A stretch of 64,000 nucleotides of DNA from Nitrospirillum amazonense (GTDB lineage Bacteria; Pseudomonadota; Alphaproteobacteria; Azospirillales; Azospirillaceae), in the NCBI RefSeq assembly GCF_007828045.1, contig NZ_VITN01000001.1, positions 124,001-188,000 of the forward strand, read 5' to 3'. The notes below the pieces were generated by a model. The model did no database searches. It saw nothing but the letters and a program-made list of their open reading frames with translations, and was not told the DNA's origin. Of this stretch, positions 53,652-63,107 are shown in pieces. The translations under genes and the position numbers were made by a program. Position 1 is the stretch's first letter; the number at the start of each line of letters is the position of its first letter.

Positions 53652-54857
53652 ATGGTCCGCCCACCACTTCCCTCTCTGGCCCGCCCGCTGGTGTTCGGCC
53701 TGGCCTTCTGGGCGATCGCCTTGGTGGCGATCGAGGCGCAGGTGATTAGTGGACGGTTCGTTTCTGAATTCCACATTTATGCCGAGGCCACCTGGGCCTG
53801 GTGGCGGGGTGCGGAGATTTACGAGGACGGCATCAACGGTTTCCTCTACCTGCCGTCCAGCGCCGTGCTGTTCACCCCCTGGGCCTATCTCCCACCCCTG
53901 CTGGGGGATGCCCTGTGGCGCCTGAGCCTGCTGGCGGTGTGCTGGTGGGGCGTAGCCCGGCTGTGCCGCCTGCTGGCGCCGGCGGACTGCCCGGGGGCGG
54001 GTTGGCAACGGCTGTTCGGTGTCGCCCTGCTGGCGGCGCTGCCTATTGGCGTGGTGGATCTGCGCGGCGCCCAGACGGAATTCCTGATGCTGGGCCTGAT
54101 GCTGGCCGGCCTGGCCGACGTGGCGGAAGGCCGGTGGCGCCGCGCCGCCTTCCTGCTGGTGCTGGCTGGCGCGTTCAAGCCCCAGGCCCTGGCCCTGGTC
54201 ATGCTGGCCTTCGCCCTGTGGCCCCGCCTGCGCCTGTCGCTGGCGCTATGGCTGGCGGCGGCCCTGGCCCTGCCCCTGGCGCATTGGGACCCCGGCTACG
54301 CCCTGGGGGAATACGGCCAGCTGGTGCGCAAGACCATGAGCAGCGCCAACCCCGGCGGCGGCGTCTGGCACGATTTCGCCAATGGCCTGGCCACGCTGGG
54401 CCTGCCGCTGGACCTGATGGCGCAGACCGTCATCCGCGCCCTGGCCGGCATCGCCGTGCTGATCCTGGCACGCGGCGCCGTCAGCCGCCTGGCGCCGCCC
54501 AAGGCCGCCGCCGCCGTGGCGGCGTTGATGGTGACCTATCTGCTGCTGTTCAACCCGCGTACGGTCCTTGGCCATTTCGGCGACATGGCGCTGGTCGCCG
54601 GTGCCCTGGCGGGTTGGGAGTTCCACGTCCGCCGCAACCGCGCGCTGGGCTGGTTACTGGTGCTGCTGTGCTTCGCGCTGACCACCCATGTCTGGACGCG
54701 GGGCCTGCACGTCGCCACCGCCACGTGGTTCAAGCCGTTGCTGGCGTGCGGTTTCGGCCTGTACGTGGTGGTTCGCTGGGCGCCTTCCCGGCCCGACGCT
54801 GGCCGCCAGGACGCCACCCAGGATACGCATGGGGAGAGCTTGGCAATCCAAGGCTAG
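53652..54857 (+). CDS. GT87-like membrane glycosyltransferase (DUF2029)
   Basis: The 401-residue protein has about ten hydrophobic spans. The N-terminal periplasmic segment FHIYAEATWAWWRGAEIYED then GINGFLYLPSSAVLFTPWAY matches the DUF2029/GT87 pattern of polyprenyl-phosphate-mannose dependent glycosyltransferases, as does GAFKPQALALVMLAFAL. The first acidic residue after TM1 that serves as catalytic base in such GT-C proteins would be in the EATWAWWRGAEIY region. The acceptor is unknown. It is monocistronic and divergent from the cobalamin operon. Confidence 0.82.
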   Translation: MVRPPLPSLARPLVFGLAFWAIALVAIEAQVISGRFVSEFHIYAEATWAWWRGAEIYEDGINGFLYLPSSAVLFTPWAYLPPLLGDALWRLSLLAVCWWGVARLCRLLAPADCPGAGWQRLFGVALLAALPIGVVDLRGAQTEFLMLGLMLAGLADVAEGRWRRAAFLLVLAGAFKPQALALVMLAFALWPRLRLSLALWLAAALALPLAHWDPGYALGEYGQLVRKTMSSANPGGGVWHDFANGLATLGLPLDLMAQTVIRALAGIAVLILARGAVSRLAPPKAAAAVAALMVTYLLLFNPRTVLGHFGDMALVAGALAGWEFHVRRNRALGWLLVLLCFALTTHVWTRGLHVATATWFKPLLACGFGLYVVVRWAPSRPDAGRQDATQDTHGESLAIQG

Positions 54858-55087
54858 CCGCCTTTACATTCCCCTTTGCCGACGGGCGCAGTGACGCAGG
54901 CCACAGTTTTGCGCTTTGGCGGCGATTGGTCGCGGCATGCCTAAATTCGAACCGTTGCGTATCGAAGTTAGTTCCCCTTAACCGTCAAGCGCGTTAATTA
55001 TTTTGGGCTGTGCCGGGCGGGGGGCGACCCCGGCCCCTGGGCGTAGCGTTGCATTTTTCCGCATCGCATTGCCGGAGCCCCGCCCCC
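54858..55087. other. Intergenic region before the second RND operon
   Basis: A 230-base gap with an AT-richer part (54940-55000, including GTTAATTATTTTGGG) that probably holds the RND promoter. No operator-like dyad or regulator gene stands out. Confidence 0.4.
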
Positions 55088-58000
55088 ATGTGGATCGTCG
55101 CCTACGCCCTGAGGCGCCCCTATAGTTTCGCCGTGCTGGCCGGCCTGATCACGCTGCTGGGCGTGCTGAGCCTGTTCCGGATGCCCACGGACATCTTTCC
55201 CGAGGTGGAGATCCCCACGGTCACCGTGGTGTGGAGCTATTCGGGCCTGGACGCGCAAGAGATGACGGGCAAGATCACCGCCTTCGGTGAGCTGGCCATC
55301 ATCAACACCGCCGACAACGTGGCGGAAGTGGAATCCGAGACGTCCAACGGCGTGGGCATCATCCGCACCACCTTCCAGCCGGGCGTGAACATCGACCTGG
55401 CCATCTCGCAGATCTCCGCCATCTGCCAGACCATCCTGAAGCGCATGCCCACGGGCACGCAGCCGCCGCTGATCGTGCAGTACAGCCGGTCCTCCGTGCC
55501 CATCCTGCAGCTGGCGCTGTCGTCCGACACCATGTCCGAGGCGCAGCTGTACGACTACGGCCGCATCACCATCCGGTCGCAGATCAGCGACATCCCCGGC
55601 ATGCGCCTGCCCCTGCCCTACGGCGGCAACGCGCGCCAGATCATGGTCGACATCGACCCGGACAAGCTGCGCAGCTACGGCCTGACCCCCAACGACGTCA
55701 ACAAGGCCATCACCGCCCAGAACCTGAACCTGCCGTCCGGCACCGCCAAGATCGGCGACACCGAATACCAGGTGGGCCTGAACAGCTCGCCCATCGCCGT
55801 CGACACCTTCAACGACATCCCCCTGCGCGACGTGAACGGCCGCACCGTGTTCATGCGCGACGTGGCCAACGTCCGCGACGGCGCCGCCGTGCAGACCAAC
55901 GTGGTGCACGCCGACGGCCAGCCCGCCGTGCTGCTGACCATCATGAAACTGGGCGGCGCCAGCACCCTGGCGGTGGTGGACGAGGTCATGCGCCGCCTGC
56001 CGGACATCCGCAAGGCGGCGCCCGAAGGCATGCGCATCCAGCCGCTGTTCGACCAGACCACTTTCATCAAGCACGCCATGGAAGGCATCCAGCACGAGGG
56101 CCTGATCGTCGGCGCGCTGGTGGCCATCCTGATTCTGCTGTTCCTGGGTGGTTGGCGCAGCACGGCCATCGTGCTGACCTCCATCCCGCTGTCCATCCTG
56201 ACGGCCGTGACCGTGCTGTCCATGGCCGGCCACACCCTGAACGTGATGACCCTGGGCGGCCTGGCGCTGGCCATCGGCATCCTGGTGGACGACGGCACCG
56301 TGGCCATCGAGAACATCCACCGCCACATCGGCATGGGCAAGCCGCTGCGCCAGGCCATCCTGGAAGGCTCGGACGAGGTGGCCTTCCCGGCCCTGGTCTC
56401 GACGCTGTGCATCTGCATCGTGTTCGTGCCCATCTTCTTCCTGCACGGCATCGCCAAGTACCTGTTCTCGCCCCTGGCGCTGGCCGTCATCTCCTCCATG
56501 CTGATGAGCTATGTGCTGTCGCGTACCCTGGTGCCGGCCATGGCCGCCTGGCTGCTGCCGGCGGAATTGCGCGGTCACGGCCATGGCGAGGAGGGTCATT
56601 CCGGCCATGTGGCGCCCCCGACCGGCGTGGCCGGCGCCTGGGCGCGCTTCCATGCCGGGTTCGAGCGCGGCTTCGAGGGCCTGCGCCAGCGGTACCTGAG
56701 GGTGCTGGGCGGCGGCCTGTCGCGGCCTTGGATGGTAACCGGTTTCGCCGTGGTGCTGCTGGTCTGCGCCGCCGCCACCATCCCCTTCGTCGGCACCAAC
56801 TTCTTCCCCGAGGTCGACGCCGGCCAGTTCCGCCTGCACGTCCGCACCCCCGCCGGCACCCGGCTGGAGGAGGCGTCGCGGCAGTTCGGCGCCATCGAGC
56901 GGTCCATCCGCAAGATCATCCCGCCGGAGGAACTGGGCCTGATCATCGACAACATCGGCCTGCCCGATCCGGTGAACCTGGGCCTGACCGACAGCGTCAC
57001 CGTCAGCTCCGCCGACGGTGAAATCCTGGGCGCCCTGACCGAGAAGCGGTCGCGGCCCACCCATGAGTATGTCGAGCAGATCCGCGCCATGGTGGCCAAG
57101 GATTACCCGGGCGTTGAGATCTTCCAGAAGCCCGGCGACATCACCAGCCAGATCCTGAACGGCGCCGTGCCCACCCCCATCGACATCCGCATCATCGGCA
57201 CGGCCCGCGGGCCCAACGCCCTGATCGCGGAAGACCTGCGCCAGCGCCTCAAGAACATCCCCGGCCTGGTGGACGTCACGCTGCGCCAGGTGACGGCCAC
57301 GCCGGCCTACCGCATCGAGGTGGACCGGGCCCGCGCCGCCGAGCTGGGCCTGACCCAGAACGACGTGGCGCAGGAGGTGCTGGTGTCGCTGGCGTCCTCG
57401 GGCGTGGTCAATCCCAGCTACTGGATGGACGTCAACTCGCTGGTCATCTACCCGGTCGTGGTGCAGTCGCCGCAGCGCCTGATGGCCTCGGCCGAGGATC
57501 TGCTGAACACGCCCATCCATTCCACCCGGGTGACCACGCCGGTGCTGCTGCGCAACGTCGCCAAGCTGGTGCCCACCAAGGTGGCCGCGGACATCAGCCG
57601 CACCTCCTTCGCCCCGCGCTACGACGTCATCGCCAACGTCTCGGGCCGTGACCTGGGGGCCGCCGGCCGCGACATCAAGGCCGCCATCGACGCCGTGCGG
57701 CCGCAGCTGAAGCCCGGCAACCGCATCGAGATGGGCGGCCAGATCAAGACCATGGAACAGGCCTACGGCGACATCGCCGCCGGCATGGCCCTGGCCGTGG
57801 TCTTCGTCTACATGCTGATGGTGGTGAACTTCCAGTCTTGGCTGGACCCGCTGATCGTGCTGGGGGCCACCCCGGCGGCCATTCTGGGCGGCGCCGTCAT
57901 GCTGCTGCTGACCGGCACCACCTTCAGCGAACCGGCCCTGATGGGTATGATCATGGTCATCGGTGTCGCCACCGCCAACAGCGTACTGATGGTGTCCTTC

Positions 58001-58300
58001 GCCAACCAGCGGCGCGAACAGGGCCTGACCCCCCTGGACGCCATGGCGGAGGCCGGCGGCGCCCGCCTGCGCCCCGTCATGATGACGGCGCTGGCCATGG
58101 TGCTGGGCATGATCCCCATGGCCCTGGCGCTGAGCGAGGGTGGCGAGCAGAACGCCCCCCTGGCCCGCGCGGTGATGGGCGGCCTGCTGTTCTCGACGCC
58201 CATGACCCTGCTGGCGGTTCCAGCCTTGTATGTCCTGCTGCACCGCCGGCGCCATGCCGTGCTTGCCACCACCGTTCCCGCCGGCTCGGCCGCCGAGTGA
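55088..58300 (+). CDS. RND efflux permease, second system
   Basis: The 1070-residue permease starts MWIVAYALRRPYSFAVLAGL and shows the two-fold RND layout, with LALAIGILVDDGTVAIENIH as the first-half relay helix and MGMIMVIGVATANSVLMVSF in the second half. A His-rich cytoplasmic stretch HGHGEEGHSGH (around residue 497) separates the halves. It belongs to the alpha/gammaproteobacterial HAE-type group whose genes begin with the permease. The adaptor gene follows after 13 bases. No outer-membrane channel gene is nearby. Confidence 0.93.
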   Translation: MWIVAYALRRPYSFAVLAGLITLLGVLSLFRMPTDIFPEVEIPTVTVVWSYSGLDAQEMTGKITAFGELAIINTADNVAEVESETSNGVGIIRTTFQPGVNIDLAISQISAICQTILKRMPTGTQPPLIVQYSRSSVPILQLALSSDTMSEAQLYDYGRITIRSQISDIPGMRLPLPYGGNARQIMVDIDPDKLRSYGLTPNDVNKAITAQNLNLPSGTAKIGDTEYQVGLNSSPIAVDTFNDIPLRDVNGRTVFMRDVANVRDGAAVQTNVVHADGQPAVLLTIMKLGGASTLAVVDEVMRRLPDIRKAAPEGMRIQPLFDQTTFIKHAMEGIQHEGLIVGALVAILILLFLGGWRSTAIVLTSIPLSILTAVTVLSMAGHTLNVMTLGGLALAIGILVDDGTVAIENIHRHIGMGKPLRQAILEGSDEVAFPALVSTLCICIVFVPIFFLHGIAKYLFSPLALAVISSMLMSYVLSRTLVPAMAAWLLPAELRGHGHGEEGHSGHVAPPTGVAGAWARFHAGFERGFEGLRQRYLRVLGGGLSRPWMVTGFAVVLLVCAAATIPFVGTNFFPEVDAGQFRLHVRTPAGTRLEEASRQFGAIERSIRKIIPPEELGLIIDNIGLPDPVNLGLTDSVTVSSADGEILGALTEKRSRPTHEYVEQIRAMVAKDYPGVEIFQKPGDITSQILNGAVPTPIDIRIIGTARGPNALIAEDLRQRLKNIPGLVDVTLRQVTATPAYRIEVDRARAAELGLTQNDVAQEVLVSLASSGVVNPSYWMDVNSLVIYPVVVQSPQRLMASAEDLLNTPIHSTRVTTPVLLRNVAKLVPTKVAADISRTSFAPRYDVIANVSGRDLGAAGRDIKAAIDAVRPQLKPGNRIEMGGQIKTMEQAYGDIAAGMALAVVFVYMLMVVNFQSWLDPLIVLGATPAAILGGAVMLLLTGTTFSEPALMGMIMVIGVATANSVLMVSFANQRREQGLTPLDAMAEAGGARLRPVMMTALAMVLGMIPMALALSEGGEQNAPLARAVMGGLLFSTPMTLLAVPALYVLLHRRRHAVLATTVPAGSAAE

Positions 58301-58313
58301 TTTTAGGAGTCTG

Positions 58314-59480
58314 ATGATCATGAGTACCGCCCCTAAGACCACCGCCCGCCGCCGGTCCTGGATGCTGGGCACCGCCGCCGTGGCCCTGGCCGCCATCGGC
58401 CTGGTGTCGGCCCCGCACCTGGCCAGCGGCACCAAGGCGCCGCCGGAAACCCGGCCGCAGGCACCCCTGCAAGTGAAGACCACCAGCCCCAAGCCCATCA
58501 AGTCGTCCGACGGCCTGCTGCTGCCGGCCCAGACCCAGGCCCTGACGGAATACACGGTCTACGCCCGCGTCTCCGGCTATATCGGCAAGCGCTTGGTGGA
58601 CATCGGCGACGTGGTGAAGGCCGGCCAGACCCTGGCCGTCATCGAGGCGCCCGACCAGGACCAGCAGCTGATGCAGGCCCGCGCGTCGCAGCACCAGGCG
58701 GAGGCCAACCTGGCCCTGGCCAAATCCAACTACAGCCGGTCCAAGTCCCTGCTGGGCGACGGCTGGGTGACGCGCGAGACCTATGACACCCGCGAGTCCG
58801 CCCTGAACGCCGCCCAGGCCGACCTGGAGGCGGCCATCGCCAACGTAAAGCGGCTGGAGCAACTGACCGCCTACAAGACGGTGACCACGGCCATCGACGG
58901 CATCATCACCCAGCGCCTGGTGGAACAGGGTGATCTGGTGGTGGCCGACGCCAGCAGCGGCAAGGCCCTGTACCAGGTGTCGCGCCAGGACCATCTGCGC
59001 CTGGTCATCGACGTGCCCCAGGGCCAGGTGCCCGCCGTGACCGTGGGCGCCCCGGTGGACGCCAGCTTCGTGGAGTTTCCCGGCCGCAGCTTCCCGGCCA
59101 AGGTGGTGCGCATCTCGCACGCGGTGGACAGCACCAGCGGCACCATGCGGGTCGAGGCCGACCTGCCCAACCCCGACCTGACCCTGCCCGCCGGCATGCG
59201 CGGCAACGCCCACTTCCCCCAGGCGGGCGCCCAGGTGCTGGCCCTGCCGGTGAACACCATCGTCACCCGGCCGGAAGGCAAGCGCGTCGCCGTGGTCGAT
59301 GGCGAGGGCAAGGTGCGCTTCCATCCCGTGACCCTTGGCCGTGAGTTCAACACCACGGTCGAGGTGGTGGGCGGGGTCAGCGACAAGGACCGCGTCGTGC
59401 TGAACCCCAACACCATGCTGAACGACGGCGACGCCGTGACGGTGGCGGAAGACGCGCCCAAGGACGGCGCGGCGAAGTAA
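58314..59480 (+). CDS. RND efflux periplasmic adaptor, second system
   Basis: The 388-residue adaptor has an N-terminal membrane anchor or signal (SWMLGTAAVALAAIGLVSAP), a lipoyl-type domain (YTVYARVSGYIGKRLVDIGD), a coiled-coil hairpin (ASQHQAEANLALAKSNYSRS) and the beta-barrel part (PVDASFVEFPGRSFPAKVVR). TAGGAGT lies just before the ATG at 58314; 58320 is an alternative. The gene is downstream of its permease, the reverse of the usual adaptor-permease order, and ends in a terminator. Confidence 0.92.
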   Translation: MIMSTAPKTTARRRSWMLGTAAVALAAIGLVSAPHLASGTKAPPETRPQAPLQVKTTSPKPIKSSDGLLLPAQTQALTEYTVYARVSGYIGKRLVDIGDVVKAGQTLAVIEAPDQDQQLMQARASQHQAEANLALAKSNYSRSKSLLGDGWVTRETYDTRESALNAAQADLEAAIANVKRLEQLTAYKTVTTAIDGIITQRLVEQGDLVVADASSGKALYQVSRQDHLRLVIDVPQGQVPAVTVGAPVDASFVEFPGRSFPAKVVRISHAVDSTSGTMRVEADLPNPDLTLPAGMRGNAHFPQAGAQVLALPVNTIVTRPEGKRVAVVDGEGKVRFHPVTLGREFNTTVEVVGGVSDKDRVVLNPNTMLNDGDAVTVAEDAPKDGAAK

Positions 59481-59503
59481 GCGCCTGGCGTCATCGAAAA
59501 AAC

Positions 59504-59540
59504 AAACGGCCGCTCCCCCCTGGGGCGGCCGTTTGCTTTT
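59504..59540 (+). terminator. Rho-independent terminator of the second RND operon
   Basis: AAACGGCCGC pairs with GCGGCCGTTT across TCCCCCCTGGG and is followed by GCTTTTG. It lies 24 bases after the adaptor stop. Confidence 0.9.
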
Positions 59541-59583
59541 GCGCCGGATGGGCCGGCACCTGGGACAAGCGTAAGGACGAGCC

Positions 59584-59718
59584 TTACCAGGGCTCGCAGC
59601 CCTGGCACTCGATCGGGCTGGCCATGGCGACCTTGCGCTCAGCCGTCATGTGGCTGGTGGCATAGACGCCGACACCGACCAGAACCAGGCATGCCATAAC
59701 GATCTTCTTGAAAGACAT
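59584..59718 (-). CDS. 44-residue membrane/secreted peptide with CxxC
   Basis: The peptide starts at the ATG at 59718 with GGGGGAAAA upstream. Residues 2-20 (SFKKIVMACLVLVGVGVYA) are a single membrane segment or signal peptide with two Lys before it, and the C-terminus reads ASPIECQGCEPW with a CxxC motif. The longer frame to 59844 has no fitting start and reads through the leader. I do not recognise a family. It converges on the second RND operon and is followed upstream by an AT-rich leader. Confidence 0.6.
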   Translation of the reverse strand: MSFKKIVMACLVLVGVGVYATSHMTAERKVAMASPIECQGCEPW

Positions 59719-59997
59719 GGATTTTCCCCCATCAAAGCGCCGGTCGGGACAATCCCGATGGCAGGCAAAAACAGGGAAAGCAAACCTCGGGCCAATTTTC
59801 AGACTCTCTACCATCAGGACAGTTTCCAGGTCCTGAAACGGCAAGCCATTGTTAACCCGTTAAGATTTGAGTTATTAGGAAAGTGGCGGCGCAGTCGCGG
59901 GCAATATTATTATTGCCAGTGGGCAATAACGTCTCTTGGCGGGTAGGCAGAAATGACCCATCCTATCGCTCTTTTCCGTCGATTGGGGGCCTGACCC

Positions 59998-60765
59998 GTG
60001 GGCGCCACCGCCAGTTTAATTGGCAGCTTATTCTTAAGCGTTATCGCGAGTGGTACTGGCCTGTCCAGCGCCGTGGATCAACCCAGCGGCCAACCGGTTA
60101 TTCAGTTCCTGTATCCTGACGTGGGTCCTTTTCTGCAGGGCGTTTCGGGTGGCGAGGCCGTGCGCGGCCCCATCGCCGCCCGGGTGGAGGCCTTGGCCGC
60201 CAAGGCCGGGTATGAAATCAGCTGGCTGGGGCCCATCCCCCGCAACCGCATTCTCGCGGACCTGCAGGACGGCCGGGCGGCCTGCACCCCCAACGTCATC
60301 AAGACGCCGGACCGCGAGGCGCGGTTCAAGTTCACCGAGCCCATTTTCCCGCAGATTGACTGGGTGGTCATCACCAAGAAGAACGCGGACTGGATCAAGG
60401 CCTACCCGTCGATCCAGGCGCTGCTGCGCGACAAGGCCCGTGTCTATGGCAGCATGCTGGGCGCGTCCAAGGGGCCGGTGATAGACGCCATGACGGCCGA
60501 GGAAGCCAGCCACGTCCGCCCCATCCGCGGCACGCCGTCGGATCTGGTGAAGATGATCGCGTCCGGACATGTGGATTACAGCATCGTGTCCGGCTCGGAC
60601 GACGCCAAGGCGGCCGCCATCTCGGCCGGCGTCGATCCATCGGAGATCGTCGCCGTCCACTTCCCCGAGCTGTCCGCCGTCGGCGCCGGGCGCATCATGT
60701 GCGCGCAGACGGTGGGCGACGATCTGATCGCCGCCTTCGACCGGGCGCTGGCGGGCGCGCACTGA
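59998..60765 (+). CDS. Periplasmic solute-binding-like protein, SBP_bac_3 type
   Basis: The 255-residue protein begins at a GTG with a hydrophobic signal (ASLIGSLFLSVIASGTGLSS). The mature part has LQDGRAACTPNVIKTPDREA, FTEPIFPQIDWVVITKKN and VDYSIVSGSDDAKAAA, as in type-II periplasmic binding proteins. No permease or ATPase is nearby. It is the second stand-alone binding-protein-like gene in the window. Confidence 0.8.
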   Translation: MGATASLIGSLFLSVIASGTGLSSAVDQPSGQPVIQFLYPDVGPFLQGVSGGEAVRGPIAARVEALAAKAGYEISWLGPIPRNRILADLQDGRAACTPNVIKTPDREARFKFTEPIFPQIDWVVITKKNADWIKAYPSIQALLRDKARVYGSMLGASKGPVIDAMTAEEASHVRPIRGTPSDLVKMIASGHVDYSIVSGSDDAKAAAISAGVDPSEIVAVHFPELSAVGAGRIMCAQTVGDDLIAAFDRALAGAH

Positions 60766-60875
60766 GCCGCCGGGGAGCCGCCGGGGTCACCCCACGGCCC
60801 AAGACGGGTGGACGGCAGCGGCCCGGCGGCCCATAAAGGCGGAACCTCCTGATCCTTCCGGTCTTTGCCGCTGCG

Positions 60876-63104
60876 ATGACGCCCGACACTCCTTCCCTTC
60901 CCGACACCGAATCCCATGGCTGGGACCCCGACCTGCTGCTGGCCGTCGCCACGACGGAGGAAGGATGCGCCACCCTGGCCCAGCTGGGCCTGGTACGCCC
61001 CCGTCAAGCGGCGGCCATGGGATTGGTGCCCCTGCCCCTGGTCTTCCCCGACAAGGAACAGGTTTGGGTGGAGGAGGCGCGGCGGGACGAGCTGCTGGCC
61101 ACCGTCCAGCGCCGTGCGTCCGAAGCCGTGGCGCGCCCCGCCCTGCTGGCCGCCGCCCGCCCGCCCCTGCGGGAGGCGGGGTTTGAAATCACCCCGGCCA
61201 TCGTTCCCGACCGCGTGCGCGTCAGCCAGAGGCTGGAAGTTCGGCTGCCCGGCCTCAATCATCCCTACCGCCTGAACGTGGACCGCACCTTCTCCGTCGG
61301 TGAGCTGTCTGACCTGGACGGCGCCGCCCTGGTCGATCTGGTCGGCACCGATGGCAAGCTGAATGGGCGGAAGCGCGATGCCGAAGGCAGTCTGGCCCGC
61401 CGCCTGACCGAGATCGAGGCCGAGGTTTCCAGCGACGCCGAAGCCCTGGCCGAGATTCGCGACCGTCTGTGGCGGGCCACCCACCACCTGACGGACGCGC
61501 CCTCCGTCCTGCGCCGGTGGGAGCGGGAGGTGGCGACCTGGGCGCAGGACCGCATCCATGCCCGCGGCCGCAGCTTCGTCGACAGCCATTTCGACCTGAA
61601 GCGTTATGAGGACCTGTTCCCCCTGGCGCGGAGCATGCCCCGCCGCCTGGTGCTGGTGGTGGGACCGACCAATTCGGGCAAGACCCACCGCGCCATGCAG
61701 GCGCTGAAGGACGCCCGCAGCGGCGCCTACCTGGCGCCCTTGCGCCTGCTGGCGCTGGAGATCATGGACCGCCTGAACAAGGAGGGCGTGGCCGCCAACC
61801 TGGTGACGGGCGAGGAGGAGATCCGCGTGCCCGGCGCCCGCATCACCGCCTCCACGGTCGAGATGCTGGATCCGGAGAGCCGCCTGGACGTGGCGGTCAT
61901 CGATGAGGTCCAGATGCTGGCGGATGCGGAGCGCGGCTGGGCCTGGTCGGCCGCCCTGGTGGGCGTGCCGGCGGAGACGGTGTACCTGCTGGGCTCCCCC
62001 GACATCCGCCCGGTGATCGAGCGCATGGCCGAGTACCTGGGCGAGCCGCTGGAGGTGGTGGAGCTGGAGCGCAAGACGCCGCTGAAGCTGATCGACCGCC
62101 GGCTGGAATGGAGCGACGTGCAGGCGGGCGATGCGCTGATCGCCTTTTCCCGGCGGGAAGTTCATTCCGTCCGCGAAACAATCCGTGCCAAGGGCCTGAG
62201 CGCCGCCGTGATCTACGGCGCCCTGGCACCCGAGGTGCGCCGGCGGGAGGCGGAGCGCTTCACCACCGGCGAGGCCGACGTGGTGGTGGCGACCGATGCC
62301 ATCGGCATGGGCCTGAACCTGCCCGTGCGCCGCGTGCTGTTCACCAGCCTGGAGAAGTTCGACGGGCATGAGGTGCGCCCCCTGTCGGGGTCGGAGGTAC
62401 GGCAGATCGCCGGCCGCGCCGGCCGCTATGGCAAGTTCGAGGTGGGGGAGTATGGCGTGGTCGGGCGCGGCAGCCCCAACGCCCTGCGTCACATGTACAA
62501 GGCGGCGGACGAGAAGGTCCACGCCGCCTTGTCCCTGACCCTGCGGCCCACGCGCGCCATGATGGAACGCCTGGCCACCTACGTCGGCACCGACCGCCTG
62601 GTGCCCCTGGTGGACTGCTTCGCCGCCGCCGACACCAAGGCGTCGCCCTACGCCCTGGCCGATCTGGCGCCGGTGCGCAAGATGGCGGTGGCCCTGGACG
62701 CCCGCCGCCTGGACTTCGACCGCCGCCTGACCCTGCTGTTCATGCCGGCGGACCTGGACCGCGAGACTGACGCCGACCTGGTCTACGGTATTTGCCGCGC
62801 CCTGGAGCGGGAACAGCCCCTGCCGCTTGACAGCGTGGCCGGCAAGCGCATCGACAGCCTGGACGATCTGGGGCTGGAGGCGCAGTCGCGCATCTGCGAC
62901 CTCTATTACTGGGCGACCCGCAAGTTCCGCGACATGTTCCCCGACCGCGAGGCCGTCACCGAGCGCCGCGCCGCCGTGGCCGAGCGTCTGGCCCAGGTCC
63001 TGGCCATGCGCAGCCGCGCCCGCGCCGCCGGCGAAGGGCCCCACAAGCCCAAGCCCGGCTTCCGCGGCGCCCCCCGGAAGCGCTATGGGCCGAAGCGGAA
63101 GTGA
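60876..63104 (+). CDS. Suv3-like superfamily-2 RNA helicase
   Basis: The 742-residue protein has motif I as LVVGPTNSGKTHRAMQALKD, motif Ib-like TASTVEMLDPE, motif II as VAVIDEVQMLADAERGWAWS, motif V as VVVATDAIGMGLNLPVRRVL and motif VI as EVRQIAGRAGRYGKFEVG. GPTNSGKT and DEVQM are signatures of mitochondrial SUV3 and its alphaproteobacterial relatives. A ~260-residue N-terminal region with no helicase motif precedes it, and the C-terminus is basic (APRKRYGPKRK), suiting RNA binding. It is monocistronic. Confidence 0.93.
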   Translation: MTPDTPSLPDTESHGWDPDLLLAVATTEEGCATLAQLGLVRPRQAAAMGLVPLPLVFPDKEQVWVEEARRDELLATVQRRASEAVARPALLAAARPPLREAGFEITPAIVPDRVRVSQRLEVRLPGLNHPYRLNVDRTFSVGELSDLDGAALVDLVGTDGKLNGRKRDAEGSLARRLTEIEAEVSSDAEALAEIRDRLWRATHHLTDAPSVLRRWEREVATWAQDRIHARGRSFVDSHFDLKRYEDLFPLARSMPRRLVLVVGPTNSGKTHRAMQALKDARSGAYLAPLRLLALEIMDRLNKEGVAANLVTGEEEIRVPGARITASTVEMLDPESRLDVAVIDEVQMLADAERGWAWSAALVGVPAETVYLLGSPDIRPVIERMAEYLGEPLEVVELERKTPLKLIDRRLEWSDVQAGDALIAFSRREVHSVRETIRAKGLSAAVIYGALAPEVRRREAERFTTGEADVVVATDAIGMGLNLPVRRVLFTSLEKFDGHEVRPLSGSEVRQIAGRAGRYGKFEVGEYGVVGRGSPNALRHMYKAADEKVHAALSLTLRPTRAMMERLATYVGTDRLVPLVDCFAAADTKASPYALADLAPVRKMAVALDARRLDFDRRLTLLFMPADLDRETDADLVYGICRALEREQPLPLDSVAGKRIDSLDDLGLEAQSRICDLYYWATRKFRDMFPDREAVTERRAAVAERLAQVLAMRSRARAAGEGPHKPKPGFRGAPRKRYGPKRK

Positions 63105-63107
63105 CGG

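Noticed and set aside
54998-58555. A 1185-residue open frame on the minus strand across the second RND permease
   Set aside because: It is antisense to a clear RND gene, is composed mostly of Gly, His, Gln, Ala and Asp in low-complexity runs, and has no motif. It is a by-product of high-GC codon bias.
60576-63044. An 822-residue open frame antisense to the helicase
   Set aside because: Shadow composition, no domain, and full overlap with a gene that has complete helicase motifs.
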